A stretch of 64,000 nt of DNA, taken from Geodermatophilus obscurus (GTDB lineage: Bacteria > Actinomycetota > Actinomycetes > Mycobacteriales > Geodermatophilaceae). The position numbers and the translations under genes are program-made. Below the pieces are notes generated by a model that was given only the letters and a program-made list of their open reading frames with translations, had not been told where the DNA came from and searched no databases. Location: positions 62,001-126,000 of the forward strand of contig NZ_FRDM01000008.1 of NCBI RefSeq assembly GCF_900143215.1. Reading direction: 5' to 3'. Below are positions 16,135 through 24,611 of this stretch, piece after piece (positions within the stretch are counted from its first letter, which is position 1; every line of letters begins with the position of its first letter).

Positions 16135-17250
16135 CTAGAGGACCAGCAGTTCCTTGCTCGTGAGGGTCAACAACTCGGGCTCGTCGTCCGTGACGATCAG
16201 CGTGTCCTCGATCCGGACACCGCCGTGGCCGGGCAGGTAGACCCCCGGCTCCACGGTGACGGCCATGCCGGCGGTCAGCCTACCCGCGCCCAGCTGCCCG
16301 ATGCCCGGCGCCTCGTGGATCTCCAGCCCCACCCCGTGCCCAAGACCGTGGGTGAAGTGCTCCGCGTGGCCGGCCTGCGCGATGACGTCGCGGGCGGCGG
16401 CGTCGACGGCGACCACGTCGGCGCCGACGGCCAGCGCCGCCCGGCCCGCGGCCTGCGCGGCGGCGACCAGCTCGTACACCTCGCGCTGCCAGTCGGCTGC
16501 CGCGCCCAGGACCACGGTGCGGGTCATGTCGGAGTGGTAGCCGTCGACGGTCGCGCCGAAGTCCAGCTTGAGGAGGTCGCCGGCCCGCAGCTCGGTGCTG
16601 TCCGGCCGGTGGTGCGGGATGGCGGAGTTGGCGCCGGCGGCCACGATCGTCTCGAACGACGGCGCCTCGGCACCCAGCGTCAGCATCCGGGAGTCGAGCT
16701 CGCGGCCGACCTGCAGCTCGGTGCGCCCGGGCCGCAGCGCCCCCTCGGCGGCCAGCTCGGCCAGCGCCGCGTCGGCGACCGCGCAGGCCCGGCGCAGGGC
16801 GTCGATCTCGTCGTCGTCCTTGACCGCGCGCAGCGCCTCGACCGCCCGGCGCACGCTGGTCAGCTCCGGCACGGTGCCCCCGGCGGCTGCGTCGGCGAGC
16901 ACCGCCTCCAGCGCACGCAGCCCGTCGACGGTGAGGTGGTGGCTCTCGTACCCGATCGTCCGGGCGGGTGGGCGACCTGATCGAGGCAGCACCGCCTCGC
17001 GCGCCAGGGCGGCGACGGTGCCGCGGTCGACGAGCAGCTCGACGTCCGGCACCTGGGTGCCGGCCTGGGTCGTGTAGCGGCCGTCGGTGCCGAAGACGTC
17101 GCCGCCGTCGGCGCGCAGCAGCAGCGCCCCGTTGGAGCCGGTGAACCCGGTCAGGTAACGCACGTTGAGCAGGTCGGTCACCAGGACGGCGTCCAGCTCG
17201 CGCTCCACCGCCGTCGTCCGCAGCCGCTCCCGTCGCTCCGCGTACCGCAC
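16135..17250 (-). CDS. pepQ: Xaa-Pro aminopeptidase family peptidase (M24B)
   Basis: 371 residues: creatinase-like N-terminal domain, then the pita-bread catalytic domain with the metal ligands in LDFGATVDGYHSDMTRT (two Asp), HGLGHGVGLEIHEAP (His) and the Glu residues of VEPGVYLPG and RIEDT. Releases or processes N-terminal residues next to proline. GTG start. Placed between aroQ and efp, the standard order in actinobacteria. Whether it is an aminopeptidase P or a prolidase cannot be told from sequence alone. Confidence 0.88.
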   Translation of the reverse strand: MRYAERRERLRTTAVERELDAVLVTDLLNVRYLTGFTGSNGALLLRADGGDVFGTDGRYTTQAGTQVPDVELLVDRGTVAALAREAVLPRSGRPPARTIGYESHHLTVDGLRALEAVLADAAAGGTVPELTSVRRAVEALRAVKDDDEIDALRRACAVADAALAELAAEGALRPGRTELQVGRELDSRMLTLGAEAPSFETIVAAGANSAIPHHRPDSTELRAGDLLKLDFGATVDGYHSDMTRTVVLGAAADWQREVYELVAAAQAAGRAALAVGADVVAVDAAARDVIAQAGHAEHFTHGLGHGVGLEIHEAPGIGQLGAGRLTAGMAVTVEPGVYLPGHGGVRIEDTLIVTDDEPELLTLTSKELLVL

Positions 17251-17251
17251 C

Positions 17252-17686
17252 TCAGCGCACCCCCTGCGCGGCCAGCCAGCGCAGCGCCAGCACGTAGCCC
17301 TGCACGCCGAGCCCGGCGATCACCCCGTCGGCGACCCCCGAGACGTAGGAGTGGTGCCGGAACTCCTCGCGCTGGTGGATGTTGCTGATGTGCACCTCGA
17401 CCAGCGGGGCGGTCAGCATCGCCAGCGCGTCGCGCAGCACCACCGAGGTGTGCGACCAGCCGGCCGGGTTGAGCACCACCGGGTCGCCGGCGTCGGCCGC
17501 GGCGTGCACCCAGCGCAGCAGTTCGCTCTCGTCGTCGGTCTGCCGGACCTGCACCTCCAGGTCCAGCTCGTCGGCCGCGGCCGTGACCAGCTCGACCAGC
17601 TCGGCGTACGTCGTCGTCCCGTACTTCTCCGGCTCGCGCGTGCCGAGGCGGCCGATGTTGGCGCCGTTGAGCACCTGGATGGTCAC
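17252..17686 (-). CDS. aroQ: 3-dehydroquinate dehydratase, type II
   Basis: 144 residues; third step of the shikimate pathway. The active-site start is [19 protein letters not shown] with Tyr22; NPAGWSHTS and [15 protein letters not shown] supply the catalytic His and substrate loop. The usual NLNLLG reads NIGRLG. GTG start overlapping the aroB stop (GTGA). Confidence 0.94.
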   Translation of the reverse strand: MTIQVLNGANIGRLGTREPEKYGTTTYAELVELVTAAADELDLEVQVRQTDDESELLRWVHAAADAGDPVVLNPAGWSHTSVVLRDALAMLTAPLVEVHISNIHQREEFRHHSYVSGVADGVIAGLGVQGYVLALRWLAAQGVR

Positions 17687-18738
17687 GATGTCTCCGCAAC
17701 TGCGGCCCAGGCCGCGTCGAGCCAGGCCTGATCGGGGTCGGCGAGGATGCGCGGGTTGCCGATCCCGTCCAGGACGACGAACCGCAGCGAGGCGCCGCGG
17801 GCCTTCTTGTCCACCCGCATGACCGACTGGATGCGCGCCCAGTCCCCGGCGTAGCGGGTGGGCAGCCCCATCGCGGCGACCAGCCGGGCGTGCCGGTCGA
17901 CGTCGTCGCGGGTCAGCAGCCCGGCCTGGCCGGCCAGCTCGGCGGCGAAGAGCAGGCCGACGGCGACCGCCTCCCCGTGCCGCCAGCCGAAGTCCTCCAC
18001 CCGCTCGATGGCGTGGGCCAGGGTGTGCCCGTAGTTGAGGAACTCCCGCACGCCGGTGTCGTAGAGGTCCTCCCCCACCGCGTGGGCCTTGACCCGCACC
18101 GCGCGCTCGATGAGCTCCTCGGTGCCGCGGCGGCCGGTCGGGTCGGCCTCGAGCAGGTCGAGGATGCTGGGGTCGGCGATGAAGCCGCACTTGACCACCT
18201 CGGCCATCCCGGCGCGGAACTCCGCCTCGGGCAGCCCGGCGAGGACGTCGGTGTCGGCCAGCACGGCCACCGGCGGGTGGAAGGCGCCGACGAGGTTCTT
18301 GCCCGCGCCGGTGTTGATGCCGGTCTTGCCGCCCAGCGCGGCGTCCACCATGCCCAGCACGGTCGTCGGTACCTGGACGACGCGGACGCCGCGGGTCCAG
18401 GTCGCGGCCACGAAGCCGGCGAGGTCGGTGACCGCGCCGCCGCCCACCCCGACGACGGCGTCGGACCGGGTCAGTCCCAGCCGACCGAGCTCCTCCCACA
18501 CGCCGGCGGCGACCGCGGCGGTCTTGGCCGCCTCGCCGTCGGGGACGACGACCGCCTCGGCCGCCACTCCGGAGGTCTGCAGCGTCTCCACGACCGCGCC
18601 GGCCAGCCCGGCCAGCGGCCGCGCGTGGACGACGACGGCGCGGGCGGTGCCGTCGAGCACCAGCCCCAGCTCGTGCTGCGCGCCGGACCCGATGACCACG
18701 TCGTAGGGTCGCTCGCCCGGGACCGTCACCCGCCTCAC
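17683..18738 (-). CDS. aroB: 3-dehydroquinate synthase
   Basis: 351 residues; NAD- and metal-dependent cyclisation of DAHP to dehydroquinate. Visible motifs: GDGEAAKT-like [36 protein letters not shown] and [11 protein letters not shown]. The GTG start at 18738 overlaps the aroK stop; the open frame extends upstream, but that overlaps aroK and is not conserved. Confidence 0.95.
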   Translation of the reverse strand: MRRVTVPGERPYDVVIGSGAQHELGLVLDGTARAVVVHARPLAGLAGAVVETLQTSGVAAEAVVVPDGEAAKTAAVAAGVWEELGRLGLTRSDAVVGVGGGAVTDLAGFVAATWTRGVRVVQVPTTVLGMVDAALGGKTGINTGAGKNLVGAFHPPVAVLADTDVLAGLPEAEFRAGMAEVVKCGFIADPSILDLLEADPTGRRGTEELIERAVRVKAHAVGEDLYDTGVREFLNYGHTLAHAIERVEDFGWRHGEAVAVGLLFAAELAGQAGLLTRDDVDRHARLVAAMGLPTRYAGDWARIQSVMRVDKKARGASLRFVVLDGIGNPRILADPDQAWLDAAWAAVAETS

Positions 18739-19421
18739 GGTGCGGCCCGCACGGGGACCGCGGCCGCGACCTCGTCGACGACCTCGTCGGGCGCACGCCC
18801 GCCGGTGGTCACGGTGACGGTGGCGACCTCGGCGTACAGCGGCGCCCGGGCGGCGAGCAGGGTGCGCAGCGTGGCCCGGGGGTTGAGGCCGAGCACCGGG
18901 CGGCTGCGGCCCAGCCCCACCCGCTCGGCGGCCGAGACCAGGTCGACGTCCAGCCACACGACGGTGCCGCCGGTCCGGGTGTAGGCGGTCAGCCGCTCGC
19001 GGGTGACGGCGCTGAGCACCGCGCCGCCGCCGAGGGCCAGGATCCCGTCGTGCTCTGCGAGCGCGACCGCCACGGCCTGCTCCTCCAGCGCGCGGAAGTG
19101 CGGCTCGCCGAGGTCGACGAACAGGTCGGCCACCCGCTGGCCGGTGCCGGCCTCGACGTCGGCGTCGGTGTCCCGGAACGGAACACCGAGCCGGCCGGAC
19201 AGCGCGGTGCCGACGGTGGTCTTGCCCGACGACGGCGGCCCGACCAGGACCAGCAGCGGGCGGCGCGCGGCGGTCATCGCCTGGGCGGGGGTCCCGGGTC
19301 CGGCGGAGGTCGTCGGCTGGGCGGGGGTCCCGGGTGCGGCGGAGGTCATCGGCTGGGCGGGGGTCCCGGGTGCGGCGGAGGTCATCGGCTGGGCGGGGGT
19401 TCCCGGTCCGGCGGAGGTCAT
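18735..19421 (-). CDS. aroK: Shikimate kinase with a repetitive N-terminal extension
   Basis: 228 residues, about 48 longer than usual. The kinase proper begins near residue 49: [22 protein letters not shown] (P-loop, quoted in part), DTDADVE for shikimate, and the GGGAVL motif. The first 48 residues are four tandem 12-residue units of the form MTSA(G/A)PGTPAQP, low complexity and presumably disordered. Three of the four units plus the kinase itself begin with or contain Met, so several in-frame starts exist. The ATG at 19421 overlaps the aroC stop (ATGA), which argues for the full-length start. Confidence 0.9.
   Translation of the reverse strand: MTSAGPGTPAQPMTSAAPGTPAQPMTSAAPGTPAQPTTSAGPGTPAQAMTAARRPLLVLVGPPSSGKTTVGTALSGRLGVPFRDTDADVEAGTGQRVADLFVDLGEPHFRALEEQAVAVALAEHDGILALGGGAVLSAVTRERLTAYTRTGGTVVWLDVDLVSAAERVGLGRSRPVLGLNPRATLRTLLAARAPLYAEVATVTVTTGGRAPDEVVDEVAAAVPVRAAP
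19278..19421. repeat. Four 36-bp in-frame tandem repeats at the 5' end of aroK
   Basis: Each 36-bp unit encodes 12 residues. The units are nearly identical, with a few substitutions, pointing to recent slippage or unequal recombination at the gene start. Confidence 0.9.
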
Positions 19422-20611
19422 CGGACGCTCAGCGCGTCGAGGTAGGCGCGCGCGTTGCGACGGGTCTCGGTCACCGAGTCGCCACCGAACTTCTCCAGGG
19501 CGGCGTCGGCCAGTACCAGCGCCACCATCGCCTCCATGACGACGGCGCCGCGGGGCACCGCGCAGGCGTCGCTGCGCTGGTTGATCGCCACGGCCGGCTC
19601 GCCGGTGGCCACGTCGACGGTGGCCAGTGCCCGCGGCACCGTCGAGATCGGCTTCATCGCCGCGCGGACCCGCAGCACCCCGCCGTTGGTCATGCCGCCC
19701 TCGATGCCGCCGGCGCGGTCCGACAGCCGCTGGATGCGGGCCTCGCCATCTGCACCGGGGGCCAGGACGATCTCGTCGTGGGCGACCGAGCCCCGGCGGC
19801 GAGCGGTCTCCAGCCCGTCGCCGACCTCGACGGCCTTCACCGACTGCACGCCCATCAGGGCGCCGGCCAGCCGGGAGTCCAGCCGGCGGTCCCAGTGCAC
19901 GTGGCTGCCCAGGCCCGGCGGCAGGCCGTGCACGACCACCTCGACGACTCCGCCGAGGGTGTCGCCGTTCTTCCGGGCGTCGTCGACCTCGGCCACCATG
20001 AGCGCGCTGGTGGCCGGGTCCGCGCAGCGCACCGGGTCCTCGTCGATGCGCGGGTTGTCACCGGGGCCGGGGACCACGCCGTCGGGGACGACGACGGGAC
20101 CGATGCCGACCACATGGCTGACCACCTCGACGCCGAGGGCCTGGCGCAGGAAGGCCCTCGCGATCGCGCCGAGGGCGACCCGGGCCGCGGTCTCCCGGGC
20201 GCTGGCCCGCTCGAGCACCGGCCGCGCGTCGTCGAAGCCGTACTTCTGCATGCCCGGCAGGTCGGCGTGGCCCGGCCGCGGGCGGGTGAGCGGGGCGTTG
20301 CGGGCCTGGCCGGCGAGCACCTCGGCGTCGACCGGGTCGGCGGACATGACCGTCTGCCACTTCGGCCACTCGGTGTTGCCGACCTGGACGGCGATCGGCC
20401 CGCCCTGGGTGAGCCCGTGCCGGATCCCGCCGGTCAGCGAGACGGTGTCCTGCTCGAAGGACATCCGGGCGCCGCGGCCGTGGCCGAGACGGCGGCGGGC
20501 GAGGTCGACGTCGAGGTCGGGGGTCGCGACCTCGACGCCGGCGGGCAGGCCCTCGAGGATGGCGGTGAGCTGCTGGCCGTGCGACTCACCGGCGGTCAGC
20601 CAGCGCAACAT
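19418..20611 (-). CDS. aroC: Chorismate synthase
   Basis: 397 residues; FMN-dependent last common step to chorismate. Starts [13 protein letters not shown], the conserved N-terminus, so the ATG at 20611 is preferred to an upstream in-frame one. Other signatures: [34 protein letters not shown] and [13 protein letters not shown]. Head of the aroC-aroK-aroB-aroQ run. Confidence 0.96.
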   Translation of the reverse strand: MLRWLTAGESHGQQLTAILEGLPAGVEVATPDLDVDLARRRLGHGRGARMSFEQDTVSLTGGIRHGLTQGGPIAVQVGNTEWPKWQTVMSADPVDAEVLAGQARNAPLTRPRPGHADLPGMQKYGFDDARPVLERASARETAARVALGAIARAFLRQALGVEVVSHVVGIGPVVVPDGVVPGPGDNPRIDEDPVRCADPATSALMVAEVDDARKNGDTLGGVVEVVVHGLPPGLGSHVHWDRRLDSRLAGALMGVQSVKAVEVGDGLETARRRGSVAHDEIVLAPGADGEARIQRLSDRAGGIEGGMTNGGVLRVRAAMKPISTVPRALATVDVATGEPAVAINQRSDACAVPRGAVVMEAMVALVLADAALEKFGGDSVTETRRNARAYLDALSVR

Positions 20612-20636
20612 GACCGTGATTGTGCCAGTTGGAGGA

Positions 20637-20714
20637 CCCCTTCCTCCCCACCCTTCGAGGAAGGACCCCGTCCCCCTCACCGCAGGCGAGCTCGCGACGA
20701 GCCTCTGGACGGGG
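20637..20714. terminator. Hairpin-rich intergenic region between prepilin peptidase and aroC
   Basis: Two inverted repeats: CCTTCCTC with GAGGAAGG (about 20639-20664), and CCCCGTCC (20666-20673) with GGACGGGG (20707-20714). The GGAC...CCCCGTCC/GGACGGGG form recurs at 47571-47619 and 63404-63421, suggesting a preferred terminator sequence. Probably ends the upstream transcript of the prepilin peptidase. Confidence 0.6.
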
Positions 20715-20737
20715 CCGCCCCGGGAAGGGGGCCGTGC

Positions 20738-21412
20738 TCAGGCGAGGGGCACCGGTCCGGCCACGACCAGGGCCAGCACCGCGCCCACCAGCAGCGGCGG
20801 CCCGAACGGCAGCGCGGTGCGCCAGCCGGCCCGCCCGGCGGTGATCAGCGTCAGCGACGCCACGGCCCCGGTCACCAGGCCGAGGAACACCCCGGCCAGC
20901 AGCGCGCCCCAGCCCACCCAGCCGAGCACGAGGCCGAGCAGGCCCAGCAGCTTCACGTCGCCGAACCCGAGCCCCTGCGGGGAGAGGACGGCGGCGCCCG
21001 CGGCCAGCCCGAAGGCGGCCGCGCCGGCCAGGACGGCGCGCAGCAGCGCCGGCCAGGTGCCGAGGGCGACGGCGTCGACCAGCAGCGCCGTGGCCACCGC
21101 CGCGTACGCCGGGACGGTCACCCGGTCGGGCAGCCGGTGGGTGGCGAGGTCCACCGCCCCGAGCACGACGCCGGCGACCCCGGCCCAGGCCAGCGCGACC
21201 GTGCCCGGCCGCAGCCCGCCGGCCAGCAGCGCGCCGGCCAGGGCCAGCACGACCAGGACTGCGGTGACGGCGGTGCGCAGCGGGCTCGCCGACGCCGCCT
21301 CGTCCCGCCGGGCCAGCCGGACCGACACCCGCGCCGACCACGGTCCCAGCACCAGGCCGCCGACGAGGGCCAGAGCGGCGACGGCACCGGCCGGGAGGTC
21401 CGCGGGGGGCAC
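20738..21412 (-). CDS. Prepilin leader peptidase (A24), membrane protein
   Basis: 224 residues, almost entirely hydrophobic, 6-8 membrane segments. The two aspartyl protease motifs are DLATHRLPD and GFGDVKL. It lacks the N-terminal methylase domain of PilD, so it is the short, archaeal/actinobacterial type that processes type IV or Tad/Flp pilins. GTG start five bases from the aroE stop. No pilin genes in the window. Confidence 0.88.
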   Translation of the reverse strand: MPPADLPAGAVAALALVGGLVLGPWSARVSVRLARRDEAASASPLRTAVTAVLVVLALAGALLAGGLRPGTVALAWAGVAGVVLGAVDLATHRLPDRVTVPAYAAVATALLVDAVALGTWPALLRAVLAGAAAFGLAAGAAVLSPQGLGFGDVKLLGLLGLVLGWVGWGALLAGVFLGLVTGAVASLTLITAGRAGWRTALPFGPPLLVGAVLALVVAGPVPLA

Positions 21413-21417
21413 GCCGG

Positions 21418-22221
21418 TCAGCGGGGCCCGACGGCGGCGTCGAGCACGCCGCGCATCGCCACCAGCGGCGCGGGCTGCCCGGTCATGAGCTCCACCTGTG
21501 CGGTGGCCTGCCAGAACAGCATCTCCAGGCCGCCGATCACGGAGCCCCCGGCCGCGGTGACGGCGGTGGCCAGCGGCGTCGGCCACGGGTCGTACAGGAC
21601 GTCGAGCACGGTCTGACCCGCCGTCCAGGGCAGTGCGGCCACGGCTTCCTGGCCGCCGACCGGCACGGTGCTCACCACGACGTCGGCCTCCACGACGGCC
21701 GAGGTCAGCGACACCACCGTCGTCGGGACACCGAGGGTGTCGAGCACCCGCAGCAGGTCGCCGGCGCGGCCCGGCTCGCGGACGACGACGTCGACGTGCT
21801 CGGCGCCCAGCGAGGCGAGCGCCACCGCCGCGGCTGCCGCCGTGCCCCCAGCGCCGATTATCGCGCCGCGGGTCACCGAGGTGACCCCGGCCTGCTGGAG
21901 GGCGGTGCCGGCGCCGAGGACGTCGGTGTTCTCCGCCCGCCAGCCCGCCTCGGTGCGGACCAGCGTGTTGGCCGCGTGCAGCAGGCGCGGCAGCGGCTCC
22001 ACCACGTCGGCGACGTCCACCGCGGCCTGCTTGCACGGCATCGTCACCGAGAAGCCGCGCCACTCCTCGCCGAGCCCGGCCAGCAGCACCGGCAGGTCCG
22101 CGGGACCGACGTCGAGGGCGTCGTAGGTCCAGTCGTCGAGGCCCAGCGCCGCGTAGGCGGCCCGGTGCAGCAGCGGGGACAGGGAGTGGCCCACCGGGCG
22201 GCCGAGGACGGCTGCCCTCAC
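21418..22221 (-). CDS. aroE: Shikimate dehydrogenase
   Basis: 267 residues; reduces 3-dehydroshikimate with NADPH. Substrate site GRPVGHSLSPLLHRAAY, catalytic region SVTMPCKQAAVD, and nucleotide loop GAGGTAAAAAVAL. GTG start. Follows mltG by 22 bases, the usual actinobacterial arrangement (alaS-ruvX-mltG-aroE). Confidence 0.94.
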   Translation of the reverse strand: MRAAVLGRPVGHSLSPLLHRAAYAALGLDDWTYDALDVGPADLPVLLAGLGEEWRGFSVTMPCKQAAVDVADVVEPLPRLLHAANTLVRTEAGWRAENTDVLGAGTALQQAGVTSVTRGAIIGAGGTAAAAAVALASLGAEHVDVVVREPGRAGDLLRVLDTLGVPTTVVSLTSAVVEADVVVSTVPVGGQEAVAALPWTAGQTVLDVLYDPWPTPLATAVTAAGGSVIGGLEMLFWQATAQVELMTGQPAPLVAMRGVLDAAVGPR

Positions 22222-22243
22222 TCCCCCACCCTCCCGCCGATCC

Positions 22244-23860
22244 TCACCCGCCCGGCTGCTCGCGCAGCCACTGCTGGAACAGCAGCACGTTCTGCTGGTG
22301 CTCCTCGGCGGTGCGCGCGAAGCGGGTCTCGCCGGTGTCCGGATCGATGACGACGAAGAAGCGCCAGTTCCCCGGAGCCGGCGCGAGCACCGCCTCGATG
22401 GCCTGCTCGCCGGGGTTGCTGATCGCACCCGGCGGCAGCCCGGCGTACACGTAGGTGTTGTACGGCGAGGGGTTGGCCCGGTCCTGCGGCGTCGTGGTGA
22501 TCCCGGACTTGCCGTTGGCGTAGTTGACCGTGGTGTCCAGCTGCAGCGGCATGCCGTCGGCCAGCCGGTTCTCCAGCACGCGGGCCACCATGGCCATGTC
22601 CTCGGGCGAGGCGGCCTCGGCCTGCACGATGCTGGCCTTGGTGAGCACGGTCAGCCGGTCGGCCTCGGGCACCTGCAGCGCGTCGAGCGCCTGCTCGGTC
22701 CGCGCCACCATGCCGCCGAGCATGTCGGCGGGGGTGTCCCCCGGCTCGAAGTCGTACGTCGCGGGGAACAGGAAGCCCTCGAGCATCCCGTTGGCGTAGG
22801 CCGGCAGCCCCAGCGCCACGGGGTCGGCGGCGACGGCCTGCAGCTCGGCCAGCGGCGTCCCGGTCTCCTCGGACAGCAGCGTGAGGGTCGCGGCCACGGT
22901 GAGCCCCTCCCGCACGGTGACCCGGGTGACCTGGCGGGCCGCGGGGTCCAGCAGCAGGTCCAGGGCGGCCGCGCCGCTCATCTGCGAGCGCAGGACGTAG
23001 ACGCCGGGCTGGATGCCCGTGGCGGCCGGCTCGGTCTCCGCGGCGTCGACGAACGGTCCGGGCGAGGCGATGACGCCCTCGGCGACGAGCGTGCGGGCGA
23101 TGTCGCTCAGCGTGTCACCGGAGGAGACCCGCACCTCGACGGTGCCGCTGCCCTGCCCCGTGAAGTCCTGGCCCCCCGGGTTGACCAGGCCGATCAGCGC
23201 CTTGCCGCCGTAGAAGATCCCGGCCACGAGACCGGCGAGGACCAGCAGGGAGAGGACGACGGCCAGCGGGCTGCGTCGGCGACGCGGGCGGCCGGAGCTC
23301 CGCCCGCCGCCGGGCGGCTCCTCGCCGCCGGAGTGGTCGTCGGCGGAGTGCTCGTCGCCGGAGTGCTCGCGCTCGGCGCGCCGGTCGCGGCGCCGGCGGC
23401 GGACGTCGGAGGAGCCGGAGGCGCCGAGCACCTCCAAACCGCCGGTGGAGTCGGCGTCGTCCCACTCGTGCGCGTCGGCGGGGTGCACCGCGGGGTCGTC
23501 GGGGTCCGCGCCGGGGACGGCGGGGACGGCTCCCAGCCCGACCGTGGCGTCGTCGGCGGCACCGTCGGGACGGCGGGAGATCCGGGACCAGGCGCCCGCG
23601 GGCAGCGGCGGCAGGTCGGGCAGCGGCTCGGACGGGTGCGGCGGGCGGTCGCCGGCGTGCGCGACCGGGCCGGGCAGCGGGCCGGTGCTGCGGTCGTCGT
23701 CGGCCCGGCGACGGCGCGGAGCGGGCCCGGCGGTGCGACGCTCGTCCCCGACCGGCGGCCGGCTGGGCATCGACGCCAGCCAGGCGGCCGCGGGCACGCC
23801 GCTCGGGGCGTCGGGAGAGGCGTGCCGACCCCGCCGCCCCGGCGGGGTCGGGCCGGTCAC
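22244..23860 (-). CDS. mltG: Endolytic murein transglycosylase MltG
   Basis: 538 residues. A long disordered cytoplasmic part (1-~195, rich in Pro, Arg, Asp), one membrane helix (SPLAVVLSLLVLAGLVAGIFYGG, quoted as LAVVLSLLVLAGLVAGIF), then the YceG domain with the catalytic Glu in TKASIVQAEAASPED. Cuts nascent glycan strands during peptidoglycan synthesis. The GTG start has GAGGAGG three bases before it, supplied by the repeat element at 23861-23936. Confidence 0.92.
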   Translation of the reverse strand: MTGPTPPGRRGRHASPDAPSGVPAAAWLASMPSRPPVGDERRTAGPAPRRRRADDDRSTGPLPGPVAHAGDRPPHPSEPLPDLPPLPAGAWSRISRRPDGAADDATVGLGAVPAVPGADPDDPAVHPADAHEWDDADSTGGLEVLGASGSSDVRRRRRDRRAEREHSGDEHSADDHSGGEEPPGGGRSSGRPRRRRSPLAVVLSLLVLAGLVAGIFYGGKALIGLVNPGGQDFTGQGSGTVEVRVSSGDTLSDIARTLVAEGVIASPGPFVDAAETEPAATGIQPGVYVLRSQMSGAAALDLLLDPAARQVTRVTVREGLTVAATLTLLSEETGTPLAELQAVAADPVALGLPAYANGMLEGFLFPATYDFEPGDTPADMLGGMVARTEQALDALQVPEADRLTVLTKASIVQAEAASPEDMAMVARVLENRLADGMPLQLDTTVNYANGKSGITTTPQDRANPSPYNTYVYAGLPPGAISNPGEQAIEAVLAPAPGNWRFFVVIDPDTGETRFARTAEEHQQNVLLFQQWLREQPGG

Positions 23861-23936
23861 GCTTCCTCCTCGCTGGAGCTCGTCGGTCGCGTGACCGGTG
23901 GTGCTGGGTCCCGGCGCGAACTCGCGAGCTCGTTCA
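23861..23936 (-). repeat. Stop-to-SD repeat element, copy 1 (ruvX to mltG)
   Basis: Read leftward it begins with the TGA stop of ruvX and ends with GAGGAGGA, the mltG Shine-Dalgarno. Starts TGAACGAGCTCGCGAGTTC (near-palindromic) and ends CCAGCGAGGAGGA. Copies at 34961 and 48394 share both ends and a middle GGCCGACGAGCG-like block. Confidence 0.85.
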
Positions 23937-24611
23937 CGAGCGCTCCCGCTGCGCGTCCAGATAGGCCTGGAGGATGACCACGGCGGCGGCCTGGTCGATC
24001 ACCGAGCGCTGGCGGCGGCTGTCCAGACCGTTCGCCCGGAGGGAACTGGCAGCGGTCACGGTGGAGAGCCTTTCGTCGACGAGGTGCACGGGCACCGAGC
24101 CGATGCGCCCGGCGAGTGCCCGAGAGTAGGCACGGGCCTCCTTCGCCGACGCGCCCGACGCACCCGAGAGGTGCCTCGGCTCCCCCACGATCACCTCTGT
24201 CACCTCGTGTTCCACGACGAGGGCGGCGATGCGGTCGAGATCGGACTCGTCGCGGGCCCGCTGCACCGTCTCCAGCGGGCTGGCGAGGGTGCCGGTGGGG
24301 TCGGAGATCGCCACGCCGACGCGCACGGTGCCGACGTCGATGCCCAGCCGGCGCCCCTGCCGCCTCGGGCGGGGCGGGATCGGCAGGCCGCCCGGCAGCC
24401 CGCCGGACAGGTCGATCTGGGCGGTCTCGTGCCGCACCGGCGGGAACCCGGCGCGCAGGTCGATCTGCTCGGTCGCGTGGTGGACCGGCCGTTCGGGCTG
24501 GGCGGGCGGGGTCGACCGCGGCCGCGCCGGGGGGACGGCGGGCCGTCCCTGCATCGGGCGCTCGCCCGCCGGACCGGTCTGGTCGGGGTGCTGACTGGGC
24601 ACTCCGCTCAC
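23934..24611 (-). CDS. ruvX: RuvX/YqgF-type Holliday junction resolvase-like protein
   Basis: 225 residues; the RNase H-like domain begins near residue 87 with LGIDVGTVRVGVAISD and continues to VDERLST and DQAAAVVILQAYLD. In E. coli the family helps pre-16S rRNA maturation. The ~85-residue N-terminal extension is unusual and holds two spaced repeats, ATEQIDLRAG and ETAQIDLSGG. GTG start overlapping the alaS stop. Confidence 0.9.
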   Translation of the reverse strand: MSGVPSQHPDQTGPAGERPMQGRPAVPPARPRSTPPAQPERPVHHATEQIDLRAGFPPVRHETAQIDLSGGLPGGLPIPPRPRRQGRRLGIDVGTVRVGVAISDPTGTLASPLETVQRARDESDLDRIAALVVEHEVTEVIVGEPRHLSGASGASAKEARAYSRALAGRIGSVPVHLVDERLSTVTAASSLRANGLDSRRQRSVIDQAAAVVILQAYLDAQRERS

